Positions 51,891-60,739 are shown, numbered from the stretch's first letter. The stretch is 64,000 bases of DNA from Paraburkholderia flava (GCF_004359985.1 NZ_SMRO01000002.1:1685135-1749134), one strand, 5' to 3'. Translations and numbers: made by a program. Notes: generated from the sequence alone by a model not told the origin.

Positions 51891-53591
51891 TCAGCTATCG
51901 GCGAAGCACGCGACAGGCAGCAGCCGGCCGCCGCGGCAGCAGCTGCACGCCTCGTCGTCGCTGATCGCCGCGTGCGCGAAGTTGCTCGCGAGGTGCGTGT
52001 CGCTGTACGCGCGCAAGGTCTTCTCGATGCCTCGGTCGAATTCCGGCGACACGAAATGGATGCCGCCGGTCGGTGTCGCGACGAGCGTGCCGTCGCGCGC
52101 GACCAGTTCGCCGTCCTTGAACACGTAAGCGGGCGACGTGAACATCCGCTCGCGGTCCGGCTCGTCGCGATACACAGCGATATCGGCGGCTGCGCCCGCG
52201 CCGAGATGGCCGCGATCGCGCAGCCCAAGCAGCCGAGCGGGACCGGCGCGCGTGATGATCGCGATCTCGTACAGCGAAAACTCGCGCTTCAGTTCGGGCA
52301 GTGTGCTCGCGACCGGCGCGTCGGGATGCAGTTTCGCGAGCTGTTCGTCGCGAAACGATTTGTCCATCAGCAGACGGATCAGATGCGGATAGCTCGTGAA
52401 CGGACCGCCGTTCGGGTGATCGGTGGTCATCGCGACGCGCCACGGGTCATCGACGAGCAGGAAAATTTCCAGCCCGATGATCCACTGCAGCGCATTCACG
52501 AAGCTCTGCTCGCGATAGCGGAACGGCACGACGCCGCAACCCGCATCGCATTCGATGTCGCCCGCGACCCACTTGTGCGGCCGAGCGAGCGGCGCGTTGC
52601 GGAACTGCATCATCGTGTCGCCGGACGCGGTGACGGTCTGTCCGAAGATGATCTGCCCGACGTCGATCGACACGTTGGGCCGCGCATTTACCGCCTCGGC
52701 AATGCGTCGCGCGCCCGACGAAAACTTCTGCGGACCCTCGACGCCGTAGCTATGAAACTGGATGTGCGTGATATGGACCGGCAGGCCTTCGGCGGCGTCC
52801 ATCGTCGCGATCGTCGAATCGACGTTGCCGGGCACGCCGAGATTGCTCGCGTGCACGTGCAGCGGATGCGGTATGCGCAGTTCGGTCAGCGCGCGCGACA
52901 GGGTGCGCAGCACGTCGCGCGGCGTGATGCCGTAATGCGTGTGCGCCTCGTCGACGTCGAGCGAACGTTGATTGAACTTGAACGCCGAGATGCCGCCCGG
53001 ATTCACGACTTTCACGCCGAGCGCCTTGCTCGCGTGAATCGTCCAGCCGACGTAATCGCGCAGCCGCTCGAATTCGTCGCGCGCGGCGAGCATCCGCAGG
53101 AACAGTTCGTCGTTGCCGAGCATCACGTACGCGCCGTGATCGATGATCGGCGTGTCGCCCATTTCGAGGTGCGCGTGACGCGCATTCGACGGCATCATCG
53201 CGGGCTCGAACGCGGCCGTGTAGCCCATTTCGGCGTAGCGGTAACCGGTTGCGAGCGTCCCCGGCGCGCAGACGCCGCACGACGGCAGCCGCAGGTAGCG
53301 TCCGCCTGCATCGCGTGCGGATTCGTATGCTGCGTCGCGGACCGGGTCGTCGCGGTGGTCTTCGGGCAGCAGCAGGCGCGACAGATTGGTCTTGCCGCCG
53401 CCGATGTGCGAGTGCAGGTCGATGCCGCCCGCCATCACGATCATGCCGGTCGCGTCGTACTCGCGATCGACGGGTAAGCCGGCCGGGACGTCGACGATGC
53501 GGCCGTCGCGGAACACGAGGTCGCGCCGTTCGCCGTTCACGCCGTTGGCCGGGTCGTACAGCGTGCCGCCTTTGAGCCGGATCGTGCTCAT
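51891..53591 (-). CDS. fhcA: FhcA, formylmethanofuran hydrolase subunit (amidohydrolase)
   Basis: Subunit of 566 aa with the dinuclear-metal amidohydrolase fold that hydrolyses formylmethylofuran to formate. His60 and His62 (GGIDLHSHIGGGK), the Lys candidate in WTIHASKALGVKV, His in HVHASNLG, HITHIQFHSYG and the Asp in TTDHPNGGPF form the expected site. The start at 53591 overlaps the fhcB stop by 4 bp. The C-terminus ends with a Cys pair (EACSCCRGG). A longer frame to 54308 is an antisense-like shadow of fhcB. Confidence 0.95.
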   Translation of the reverse strand: MSTIRLKGGTLYDPANGVNGERRDLVFRDGRIVDVPAGLPVDREYDATGMIVMAGGIDLHSHIGGGKTNLSRLLLPEDHRDDPVRDAAYESARDAGGRYLRLPSCGVCAPGTLATGYRYAEMGYTAAFEPAMMPSNARHAHLEMGDTPIIDHGAYVMLGNDELFLRMLAARDEFERLRDYVGWTIHASKALGVKVVNPGGISAFKFNQRSLDVDEAHTHYGITPRDVLRTLSRALTELRIPHPLHVHASNLGVPGNVDSTIATMDAAEGLPVHITHIQFHSYGVEGPQKFSSGARRIAEAVNARPNVSIDVGQIIFGQTVTASGDTMMQFRNAPLARPHKWVAGDIECDAGCGVVPFRYREQSFVNALQWIIGLEIFLLVDDPWRVAMTTDHPNGGPFTSYPHLIRLLMDKSFRDEQLAKLHPDAPVASTLPELKREFSLYEIAIITRAGPARLLGLRDRGHLGAGAAADIAVYRDEPDRERMFTSPAYVFKDGELVARDGTLVATPTGGIHFVSPEFDRGIEKTLRAYSDTHLASNFAHAAISDDEACSCCRGGRLLPVACFADS

Positions 53592-54982
53592 CGGGTGGCC
53601 TCGCTGACGGCATGCTCTGGCGCGGCGAACGTGACCGGCAGACGCGCGGACAGTTGCGCTGCGATCGTCGCGACCGAGGGCAACGCGACACCGCGCGCGG
53701 CAACGAGCGGCATCACGACCGAGCTGTCGACGCGAAACAGATGCGCGCGGCTGTCGATGCCCGGCGTTGCTACCGGAATGAACACGGTGTTCGGGCCGCG
53801 CGCTTTCGCCGCATCGGCGAGTGCAGGGTGGCCGAGCACCACGAGGGGCACGCTTGTGTCGAGCGCTGCGGGCCATGCGTCGGGTGCGAAGCTCGCAACC
53901 CATAACAGCGCGTCGATCTCGCCGCGCGCGACGAGCGCGTCGGTGCGATAGCGGTATGGATCGTGATCGAGCGGCGCGGTGCCCGCAAGCCGCGACGGCA
54001 TCGCGACGCGTGTGCGCAGCGGAAAGCCCGATAGCCAGGTCGTCGTCTGGCTGACGGTCTGTGCGCCGTCGTCGCCGCCGAGCGCGAAGCATGCGGCACG
54101 GCTCGTGAGGTTCACGGCCTTGACGATACGGTTCAGTGCTTCGATCAGCAGCGCCGCGTGCGGGCCCGGCAGTGCAGCGGGCTCGTAGACGATCACGGCG
54201 TAGTGGGCGGCGGCGATTTTCGCATGCAGTGTTGCGAGCGCCGCGATGGTGTCTGCATCCGCGTGAGGCAGCGCATCGACACGGCGACCGTCGCTCAGCG
54301 CGGACCACAGCGCGAGCGTGTCGTACGGATCGCTAGTGGGCAGCATCGCGTCGATCCGCGCATGAGCGTGCGTCGACGCGGCCTGGTCGGGCGCGCTGCC
54401 GATGAAAATCAACTCGCGCGACGCAGCCTCATCGCCATCGATACGCGTGAAGAATCGCGGATAGCGCAGCGACGGCCGGCAATGGAAAAACACCAGCAGG
54501 TCCGCGCGATCGCGCACTTCGGAGAGCGTCGTGAAGAACGACCCGCGATCCTGCAACGCGAGCGTCGCCGAATTCAACGTATCGCCGTGCAGATGATCGA
54601 GAATCGCGCCGCAACCGGCCGCGAGCGTGTACAGCGCGCGTGCACCAGCGACATCAGTGGCGAGCCCGCCGAACAGCGCACGCCGTGCATCCGACACGAT
54701 CTGCGCTGCACGATCGAGCGCGGTATCAAGATCCGTCTCGTTGCCATCGACGATACAGCGGCATGAAGCATCGGTCGTGCGATATGTCGACAGCGCATGC
54801 GCAAGTCGTGCGCAGTCGGTGTCCGGCGCGCGGAGTGTGTCATCGGCGTGCGTGTGGACCACGAGGTCGTCGCACAGCAGCGGGCAGAACGGACAGACCC
54901 AGTCGCGCACGGTCGAGCGCACCGGCACGCCGGCCGCGCCCGATGGGTTCGCGTTCGATGGATCGATGGGCGAAAGGGACAT
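53588..54982 (-). CDS. fhcB: FhcB, FmdB-like subunit of the Fhc complex
   Basis: Subunit of 464 aa related to the Mo/W-pterin subunit of archaeal formylmethanofuran dehydrogenase. The N-terminal CPFCPLLC motif (Cys30, Cys33, Cys37) is kept. The segment after GAILDHLHGD (residues 125-134), where archaeal enzymes carry the metal-ligating Cys, has none, in agreement with the non-redox role known for bacterial Fhc. It is first in the fhc operon; start ATG 54982 has only a weak ribosome site (GGACC). A sigma70-like promoter lies 260 bp upstream, giving a long leader. Confidence 0.92.
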   Translation of the reverse strand: MSLSPIDPSNANPSGAAGVPVRSTVRDWVCPFCPLLCDDLVVHTHADDTLRAPDTDCARLAHALSTYRTTDASCRCIVDGNETDLDTALDRAAQIVSDARRALFGGLATDVAGARALYTLAAGCGAILDHLHGDTLNSATLALQDRGSFFTTLSEVRDRADLLVFFHCRPSLRYPRFFTRIDGDEAASRELIFIGSAPDQAASTHAHARIDAMLPTSDPYDTLALWSALSDGRRVDALPHADADTIAALATLHAKIAAAHYAVIVYEPAALPGPHAALLIEALNRIVKAVNLTSRAACFALGGDDGAQTVSQTTTWLSGFPLRTRVAMPSRLAGTAPLDHDPYRYRTDALVARGEIDALLWVASFAPDAWPAALDTSVPLVVLGHPALADAAKARGPNTVFIPVATPGIDSRAHLFRVDSSVVMPLVAARGVALPSVATIAAQLSARLPVTFAAPEHAVSEATR

Positions 54983-55240
54983 GGCGCGTTTTTAGCAAGG
55001 TCCATGCCGATCGATGAGCGAATGCGGATGCGTGAACCGCGATGCCGTACTACGCATCGTGCGTTGCGGGAACGCTTGGGGAATACGTCGACGTGACGGC
55101 CCGTGAAGTGCATACGCGACTCGCGCGCATCGCACAGGTTGTGTGAGACGCCGGAGCAGAGTGTCACGCGTCGTGGTGCGAGCTTGCCGTTGGTTTACAT
55201 GCGCGCGTCGTGCGGCCGTTTATCGCGGTTTGGCATGAAA
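54983..55240 (-). other. Long untranslated leader of the fhc-pqq operon
   Basis: About 250 bases separate the predicted transcription start (near 55234) from fhcB. I find no convincing gene here. The stretch has several GCATCG/CGATGC-type short repeats that could fold, so a regulatory leader is possible, but no known riboswitch is recognised. Confidence 0.35.
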
Positions 55241-55269
55241 TGTGTATGGCTGCTTTATGTGTGCGTCAA
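55241..55269 (-). promoter_or_regulatory. Sigma70-type promoter for the fhc-pqq operon
   Basis: On the minus strand TTGACG (55269-55264) is separated by exactly 17 bp from TACACA (55246-55241). It lies just downstream of the HisA-like gene and faces fhcB. Confidence 0.55.
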
Positions 55270-55291
55270 GGGCGCGCTGGGGCTGGGCTGG

Positions 55292-56014
55292 TCATATGTT
55301 TAACCGCCCATCGTGCAGCGCGGACGCGACGAGCCACGCATCGGCACCGCTGCGCTGCGCAGCGGCGAGATCGGCGCGATCGCGAATGCCTCCCGCGCCG
55401 ATCAGCGTCGTACCGGCCGGTGCGTCCGCGCGCAGGCGTTCGAGTGTTGCGAGGTCGGGGCCCGCGTGGCTGCCCACCTGGTCGAGCGTCATCGCGATCA
55501 CGCGCGCGGGCCACCACGACGACGTGGGGTCGAGCGACGTGGCCGCGAGCAGCGAACCAGCGCGACGGTCGAGCGACAGGATCGGTGCGAAGCCGTCGCG
55601 AGCGGCAGAGCGAAGTGCATCAGGGTCGCGCAGCGATTCGGTGCCGAAGACAGGCACGAGAGGCGCGGCGCCTGATGGGGTCGATGGAACAGGGCCCGCC
55701 GCATCGATGCGTTCGAACAGCGCGCGCATCGACGCATGGTCCACGTAACCCGCGTCGAGCCACAGTTCGATGCCGGGCAGCGCGGCACGTAACGCGGCGA
55801 GCACGTCGACGTGTGCGCCAGTCTGGAGGATCGCGCCGAGGTCGGCGATGTACAGCGTGCGCGCGCCGCTTGCGGCCAGCAGCGCGCGCGCGACGGGCAG
55901 CGGCTCGCTGGTGGGCGCGAGCGGCGAACGGATCGGCCGGTAGGCCGTGCGCTCGCCGCGTACCGCACGCACGACGTGACCGTCGAGCAGATCGAGAACC
56001 GGTATCACCTGCAT
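55292..56014 (-). CDS. HisA/HisF-like TIM-barrel protein of the H4MPT/methylofuran cluster
   Basis: Protein of 240 aa resembling HisA: MQVIPVLDLLDGHVVRAVRG at the start, TLYIADLGAIL, WLDAGYVD and IGAGGIRDRADL at the phosphate-binding end. It is not next to other his genes. HisA-like homologues recur in H4MPT-linked C1 clusters of methylotrophs, and a role in cofactor (H4MPT or methylofuran) synthesis is inferred. Its start is only 13 bp from the divergent TTG start of the ATP-grasp gene. A ribosome site AAAGGA is present upstream. Confidence 0.82.
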   Translation of the reverse strand: MQVIPVLDLLDGHVVRAVRGERTAYRPIRSPLAPTSEPLPVARALLAASGARTLYIADLGAILQTGAHVDVLAALRAALPGIELWLDAGYVDHASMRALFERIDAAGPVPSTPSGAAPLVPVFGTESLRDPDALRSAARDGFAPILSLDRRAGSLLAATSLDPTSSWWPARVIAMTLDQVGSHAGPDLATLERLRADAPAGTTLIGAGGIRDRADLAAAQRSGADAWLVASALHDGRLNI

Positions 56015-56027
56015 AGGGGGCGTTCCT

Positions 56028-57098
56028 TTGACCAGGATCTTTGTCTACGAGTATCTCACCGGCGGCGGCATCGATCCGGCGCTGGCCGGCGCAAGCGGTC
56101 TCGCGGATCTCAGCGCGCTCGTCGTCGAAGGCCGAGTGATGCGCGATGCGCTCGTCGCGGAGCTGCGCGCGCTCGACGGTGTTCACGTCACGTTCGCCAG
56201 TTCGCGCTTCGAGACCGTCGATCCCGCGCTCGCGCATTGCCGCGCTGAGTCTGGAGAATCGATGACAGACTTCGTCGCGCGCGTCGCACGCGAACACGAT
56301 TATGCGTGGATCATCGCGCCCGAATGCGACGATCTGCTGCTGAATCTGCACGACGCGGTCGGCGCGGCGCGCTGGCTCGGTTGCTCGAAGGACGCGATCC
56401 GGGTTGCGTCGAGCAAGCGCGCGACCGCCGCGCAACTCGCCGCGCATGGGATCGCGGTGACGCCTGCGCTCGATCCTTCCTCGTGTGAATCGAACGATGC
56501 TGCTTCTAGTGGCCGCTGGGTCGTCAAACCCGACGATGGCGCCGGCGGTCTCGACACATTCGTCTTCGACCGTTTCGCCGATGCGTGTGCCGAGTACGAC
56601 GCGCGTGTGCTTGCGTCGCGCAATCCGGTGCTGCAGGCGTGGGTCGACGGCGAGCCGTTGAGCCTGTCGCTGGTGTGTACCGACGAACAGGCGCGGCTCG
56701 TCAGCATCAATCGTCAGCAGATCGGGTTGCGTGGACCGGATGCGTCCGATGCATCGGAGCATCGTCCGCAGGTCGTCGAATTCGACGGTGTCGCGGTCGA
56801 TCAGATCGCGCTGTCCGACGACCGTGGCCGCGCGCTCGACGCGCTCGCGCAGCGCGTCGCGGCAGCGATACCGGGCCTGCGCGGCTTCGCGGGTATCGAC
56901 GTGGTGTGGCATCCGCAGCGTGGGCCGGTCGTGATCGAGGTGAATCCGCGTCTGACGGTCGCGTATGCGGGGTTGTCCACGACGCTCGACGGGAATCTCG
57001 CGCGCACGCTGCTCGCCGCGCATGGCGTGCGTATCGGGACGGCGCGCAGTGTCACGCAGCAACGTGAGCCGTCTCCGGCATGCGGAGTCCAGCCGTGA
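56028..57098 (+). CDS. ATP-grasp ligase, candidate methylofuran glutamate ligase (MfnD-like)
   Basis: Protein of 356 aa with a TTG start at 56028; no ATG or GTG is available in the 13 bp before the divergent HisA-like start, and GGGGG lies eight bases upstream. RWVVKPDDGAGGLDTF (residue 164 region) is the ATP-grasp nucleotide-binding loop and VVIEVNPRLTVAYAGL (near 305) the metal-binding end. The archaeal tyramine-glutamate ligase MfnD is of this type, and bacterial methylofuran carries a polyglutamate chain. It shares an operon with mfnF and mfnE. Glutamate addition is inferred from fold and context. Confidence 0.78.
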   Translation: MTRIFVYEYLTGGGIDPALAGASGLADLSALVVEGRVMRDALVAELRALDGVHVTFASSRFETVDPALAHCRAESGESMTDFVARVAREHDYAWIIAPECDDLLLNLHDAVGAARWLGCSKDAIRVASSKRATAAQLAAHGIAVTPALDPSSCESNDAASSGRWVVKPDDGAGGLDTFVFDRFADACAEYDARVLASRNPVLQAWVDGEPLSLSLVCTDEQARLVSINRQQIGLRGPDASDASEHRPQVVEFDGVAVDQIALSDDRGRALDALAQRVAAAIPGLRGFAGIDVVWHPQRGPVVIEVNPRLTVAYAGLSTTLDGNLARTLLAAHGVRIGTARSVTQQREPSPACGVQP

Positions 57099-58270
57099 AC
57101 GCGATCCCCTCGACTGTCGATACCGCGCTGTTCGGCTGGGACGTCGGCGGCGCACACGTGAAGGTGTCGCTTGCCGATGCATCCGGCGACGTGCGCGACG
57201 TCGCGCAATGGGCATGTCCGCTGTGGCAGGGCCTCGATCATCTGGAACGCACGATCGATCTCGTGTTCGAACGCTGGCCCGTCGCCCAGGCCGCGTCGTC
57301 GCGGCATGCGGTCACGATGACGGGCGAGATGGTCGACCTGTTCGCGGATCGCGCGGAAGGCGTGCGCGCGATCGCGGCGGCACTGGCCGCGCGGCTCGGG
57401 CCGTCGCTGCGCTTCTACGCGGGCGACGTCGGCTGGCTCGGCGAACCCGCGTGCGCCACGCGCTGGCGCAGCGTCGCGTCGGCGAACTGGCTGGCGACCG
57501 CGAGCTGGGTCGCGAGCCGCGTCGCCGATGCGGTGCTGGTCGATATCGGCAGCACGACGACCGACATCATCCCGATCGCGAACGGTAGCGTGGCCGCGCG
57601 CGCATCGACGGACGCGGGTCGGCTCGCGACCGGCGAGCTCGTCTATCAGGGCATCGTCCGCACGCCGCTGTGCGGGATCGCGCACCGGATCGACTTCGGG
57701 GGCGCCGCCGTCAACGTGATGAACGAATGGTTCGCGACGAGCGCCGACGTGTACCGGCTCACCGGCGAACTGAAACCCGCTCACGACCTGTACCCGAGCG
57801 CGGACCAGGGACCGAAAACCGAAGCCGCGAGCGCCGCGCGCATTGCCCGGATGATCGGCCGCGACGCGCACGACGCCGATGCCGCCGACTGGCGCCGGCT
57901 CGCACTGCGCTGGCGTGGCCTGCAACTGCGCGAGATCGGCATCAATCTCGCACGCGTGACGGCCGCGCATCCGGAACTCGCTGCGGCGCCGCTGGTGGGC
58001 GCGGGCTGCGGCCGCTTCCTGGTCGCGGCGCTCGCGCGCGAGGAGGCGCGCGGGTACGTCGATTTCGGCACGCTCGCGAACCTGCCCGGCGATTGCGCGG
58101 ACCGCGCGGCGACGTGTGCGCCGAGCGTCGCGGTGGCGTTGCTCGCTGCGCAAGACTGGCGAGATGAGGCGCATCAACCGTACGAAGCGCACGAGGCTCC
58201 GTACCGGCGCGACGAATCTACCGCGCGACGCCGACCGTCCGGCACGCGAAGTACGCCACGAACCGCATGA
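57095..58270 (+). CDS. mfnF: MfnF-like protein (methylofuran core assembly), hydantoinase-like ATPase fold
   Basis: Protein of about 391 aa, usually annotated as a hydantoinase/oxoprolinase or H4MPT-linked C1 protein. GWDVGGAHVKVSLAD (residues 14-28) is the phosphate-binding loop of the actin-like ATPase fold, and VLVDIGSTTTDIIPI the second. MfnF joins the aminomethylfuran phosphate to the tyramine/tyrosine-glutamate part of methanofuran. I prefer the GTG at 57095, with GGAG upstream and a 4-bp overlap with the previous stop; ATG 57080 is the alternative. The last 30 residues (YRRDESTARRR) are a disordered extension. Confidence 0.85.
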   Translation: MNAIPSTVDTALFGWDVGGAHVKVSLADASGDVRDVAQWACPLWQGLDHLERTIDLVFERWPVAQAASSRHAVTMTGEMVDLFADRAEGVRAIAAALAARLGPSLRFYAGDVGWLGEPACATRWRSVASANWLATASWVASRVADAVLVDIGSTTTDIIPIANGSVAARASTDAGRLATGELVYQGIVRTPLCGIAHRIDFGGAAVNVMNEWFATSADVYRLTGELKPAHDLYPSADQGPKTEAASAARIARMIGRDAHDADAADWRRLALRWRGLQLREIGINLARVTAAHPELAAAPLVGAGCGRFLVAALAREEARGYVDFGTLANLPGDCADRAATCAPSVAVALLAAQDWRDEAHQPYEAHEAPYRRDESTARRRPSGTRSTPRTA

Positions 58271-58274
58271 AGGA

Positions 58275-58400
58275 CCGCACGCACGCAGTGACGGAAGCAC
58301 GGCGCACGGGCAGAGACGCAAACGCAAACGCAAGACACAACGCAACAACGCAACAACGCACGACCGCAGTTAACAGCAGGCAACAGCCAAGCGAGGACAA
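58275..58400 (+). repeat. Low-complexity A/C-rich repeats between mfnF and mfnE
   Basis: Near-tandem units such as ACGCAAACGCAAACGCAA and CAACAACGCAACAACGCA fill most of the 135 bp before mfnE. No reading frame or hairpin stands out. It is probably an unstructured leader or a slippage-prone spacer. Confidence 0.5.
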
Positions 58401-58405
58401 CGCTC

Positions 58406-58996
58406 ATGTGGGTGGTCAAGATCGGGGGCAGCCTGAGTCACGAGCCGATGTTGCGCCGCTGGCTCACCGAGCTGTGCGAACTGGGGGGCGGGCGCGTCGT
58501 CATCGTGCCCGGCGGCGGCGATTTCGCGGACAGGGTGCGGCAATACCAGAGCGAGTGGGGCTTCGACGATCTCGCCGCGCACAACATGTGTCTGCTCGCG
58601 ATGACGCAGTACGCGATCCTGATGCAGGGCGTGCTGCCCGAACTGGTGCTCGCGTCGAGCGAGGCGAAGATCCGCCGCGCGCTGCGCGATGGCCACGTCG
58701 CGGTATGGGTGCCGACCGCGCTGATGCGCGACACGCCCGACGCGATGAGCAACTGGGACACGACGTCGGACAGTCTCGCCGCATGGCTGTCGACGATGCT
58801 CAACGCCGAGCGGTTGATCGTCGTGAAATCCTGTCCGATCGACGTCGACGATCCACTCGAGACGCACGCGGCAGCGGGGGTGGTCGATCGGCGCTTCGTC
58901 GATTACGTGAGCGACGCGAACTATGTCGTCGAGCTGTTCAACAAGGACAACGTCGAGTCGATGCGCGATCGCCTGCTGAATACGCAGGCGATCTGA
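58406..58996 (+). CDS. mfnE: MfnE-like [5-(aminomethyl)furan-3-yl]methyl phosphate kinase
   Basis: Amino-acid-kinase-fold protein of 196 aa, short for that fold, as in MfnE. WVVKIGGSLSHEP (residues 2-14) and RVVIVPGGGDFADRVR (near residue 30) are the nucleotide and substrate loops, and DTTSDSLAAWLSTMLNAERL is the conserved central helix. MfnE phosphorylates the aminomethylfuran phosphate made after MfnB in methanofuran synthesis. It is third in the operon with the ATP-grasp protein and MfnF. Its 3' end is convergent with the Ntn-hydrolase gene, 18 bp apart. Confidence 0.85.
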   Translation: MWVVKIGGSLSHEPMLRRWLTELCELGGGRVVIVPGGGDFADRVRQYQSEWGFDDLAAHNMCLLAMTQYAILMQGVLPELVLASSEAKIRRALRDGHVAVWVPTALMRDTPDAMSNWDTTSDSLAAWLSTMLNAERLIVVKSCPIDVDDPLETHAAAGVVDRRFVDYVSDANYVVELFNKDNVESMRDRLLNTQAI

Positions 58997-59014
58997 TACC
59001 GCTGTAACTGGACC

Positions 59015-60223
59015 CTAAGCCTTCTCGAACAACTCGCTTGCGTCCTGAAACCAGTCGTTCCGGGCCGGCGGAACGATGGCTATCGAAGGGAAATGCGGCA
59101 GTTGCGCGTCCTCATCGAACGATAGTGCCGGCAATTCGATGCGTTGCAAAAGATTGTTGAACGCACTCGTGTAGTAATAGGTGTTGTTCGTGTGGTCGCG
59201 CACGACAGTCCAGTAGCTCCAGTCGCCGACCTGCGGCGAACTATCGGACGATCCACCATTCGACGCATCCTGCTTCGGGGCGCTAAGCAGCGAACCGTAC
59301 GGCGTGCTCATGACGATCTGCACGGTCTGCAACACAACGTTCACGACAGTCTGCACCGGCGACGAATACGGCTTCTTGCCGAACACAGGGGAGCCGGATT
59401 GCTGCGGTGCAGGCAGCCAGCCATCGCCGTTCTTCGCGAGCTGATTGAAGGTGTGCTGCATGAAAGCGGCCCGCACGAATCGCGACGGCGACGAAGGATC
59501 GCCAGGCAGACCAACCAGACCGATACATGCCGGAGGATACGTCTGGGTGGTACTCGTTTCCGCGCTGATCGCCGTGAAATTGCCGTAATAGGTGATGTTG
59601 GTGCGCTGCCAGTCGTAGCTGGGCGCGTTCGTCAATACACCGCTCACGGTTGCACCCAGTCCGCCACGATTCTGCAGTTCGTACGCTTCGCCGTACACGT
59701 TCATGACGCCGTTCATGCATTCGACAACCACGGAGGCTCCCGTGTTGTCGACCGCAATGAAGTGCAGCGGGATGTACATTTTCTCGCCGGACGCAGGGCC
59801 GTAGATGCTGACTTCGCCGGAAAGGAGCGTTTTTTCCAGGTCCTTGACCCGGTTGAAGTTGCCCAGCACCCACGCGACAAACTCGCCGAAAAAGAGGTTC
59901 TGACCGTTGCCGGGCGTCGGATAGCCGGCACCCGGCATCCATAGCGCCGCGCACGACAGGCCTGCTTCATTGAGGCCGTCGCAGAAGATCGGAAACAGAT
60001 CGAACTCCGGGCGCGGCGGCGCTATGCCGACAAAACCGTACGCATTGACCCACTTGACCGGGTTTTTCACTGGGTGGGGGATCAACGGAAATTTTTGCCC
60101 CTTCGGGACTTTATAAAGCGTGAAGCCTGAAAAGCCGGGCAACTCCATCACACGACCGCTGACATGAAACTGCGCGTCCTGCCCGGGATTGACAGGCGCA
60201 TGGAAAAGCATATGTGTGCACAT
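59015..60223 (-). CDS. Choloylglycine-hydrolase-like linear amide C-N hydrolase (Ntn family)
   Basis: Protein of 402 aa. After ATG 60223 (AGGAG upstream) the second residue is Cys, the expected N-terminal nucleophile of this family (MCTHMLFHAP). Conserved segments GLNEAGLSCAALWMPG, FGEFVAWVLGNF and VLTNAPSYDWQ, the last with the active-site Asn, are visible. No signal peptide is seen. Substrates in the family include bile-salt amides, penicillin V and acyl-homoserine lactones. It interrupts the C1/methylofuran genes and has an AT-richer upstream region, so it may be a later insertion. Function uncertain. Confidence 0.85.
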   Translation of the reverse strand: MCTHMLFHAPVNPGQDAQFHVSGRVMELPGFSGFTLYKVPKGQKFPLIPHPVKNPVKWVNAYGFVGIAPPRPEFDLFPIFCDGLNEAGLSCAALWMPGAGYPTPGNGQNLFFGEFVAWVLGNFNRVKDLEKTLLSGEVSIYGPASGEKMYIPLHFIAVDNTGASVVVECMNGVMNVYGEAYELQNRGGLGATVSGVLTNAPSYDWQRTNITYYGNFTAISAETSTTQTYPPACIGLVGLPGDPSSPSRFVRAAFMQHTFNQLAKNGDGWLPAPQQSGSPVFGKKPYSSPVQTVVNVVLQTVQIVMSTPYGSLLSAPKQDASNGGSSDSSPQVGDWSYWTVVRDHTNNTYYYTSAFNNLLQRIELPALSFDEDAQLPHFPSIAIVPPARNDWFQDASELFEKA

Positions 60224-60658
60224 TGAGGTTTCTCCTTTCGAGTTCGACTGCTTCGGAAAGACGCGACCGCATGAGACAACATCCATCGAGAACGAGCGTA
60301 GGCCGCCCGTCGTCGAGCTTTTTGCAACTGGCTTTTGAAGCTATTGTTTACCGGATTTAGAGCAGGATTTTTTTAAAGAATATTGAATTGTCCGGTCACC
60401 ACTTCTTATCGATACGGTTCTGGATTGTCAATATTTTTAATTAAAAGATTGGAGATGTGGCGCTTGCGAAAGAAAAAGGAATATCCGGGTTGCATAATCT
60501 GGCGACTGCAATGCAATCGGCCGATCTTATTCCTTTTTAAAAGGCGTTTTTGTGTCGAGATTGCTGACTGACGAGATTCGTGGACGCAAAAAATACAGAG
60601 TCAAGCGAGTCGACTTCGGGATAGATCAATCTTGAGTGAGTCAAGGTTGACAGGTTGA
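60224..60658. other. AT-richer non-coding stretch upstream of the Ntn-hydrolase gene
   Basis: This region has much lower GC than its neighbours (runs such as TTTTTTTAAAGAATATTG). A 62-codon frame at 60383-60571 lacks a ribosome site and family likeness and is not called. It probably contains the Ntn-hydrolase promoter. No transposon ends are seen. Confidence 0.5.
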
Positions 60659-60693
60659 GTGGGCAGTACATCCGGGGACTGAATACTGCCCAC
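60659..60693 (-). terminator. Perfect 10-bp stem-loop downstream of mfnB
   Basis: GTGGGCAGTA (60659-60668) and TACTGCCCAC (60684-60693) form an exact 10-bp stem with a 15-nt loop, 46 bp after the mfnB stop. No T-tract follows on the minus strand, so it may be a Rho-assisted 3' end or an mRNA-stabilising hairpin. Confidence 0.5.
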
Positions 60694-60739
60694 ATAGCGG
60701 ATTCAAAGCCGGATGAATGCCGACTGCTGTGCCGTATGG

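Noticed and set aside
50946..53477. 843-codon plus-strand frame over fhcD and fhcA
   Set aside because: Antisense shadow; fhcD and fhcA are strongly supported on the minus strand.
60383..60571. 62-codon frame in the AT-rich gap
   Set aside because: No ribosome site, no recognisable domain, Lys/Arg/aromatic composition of random AT-rich DNA.
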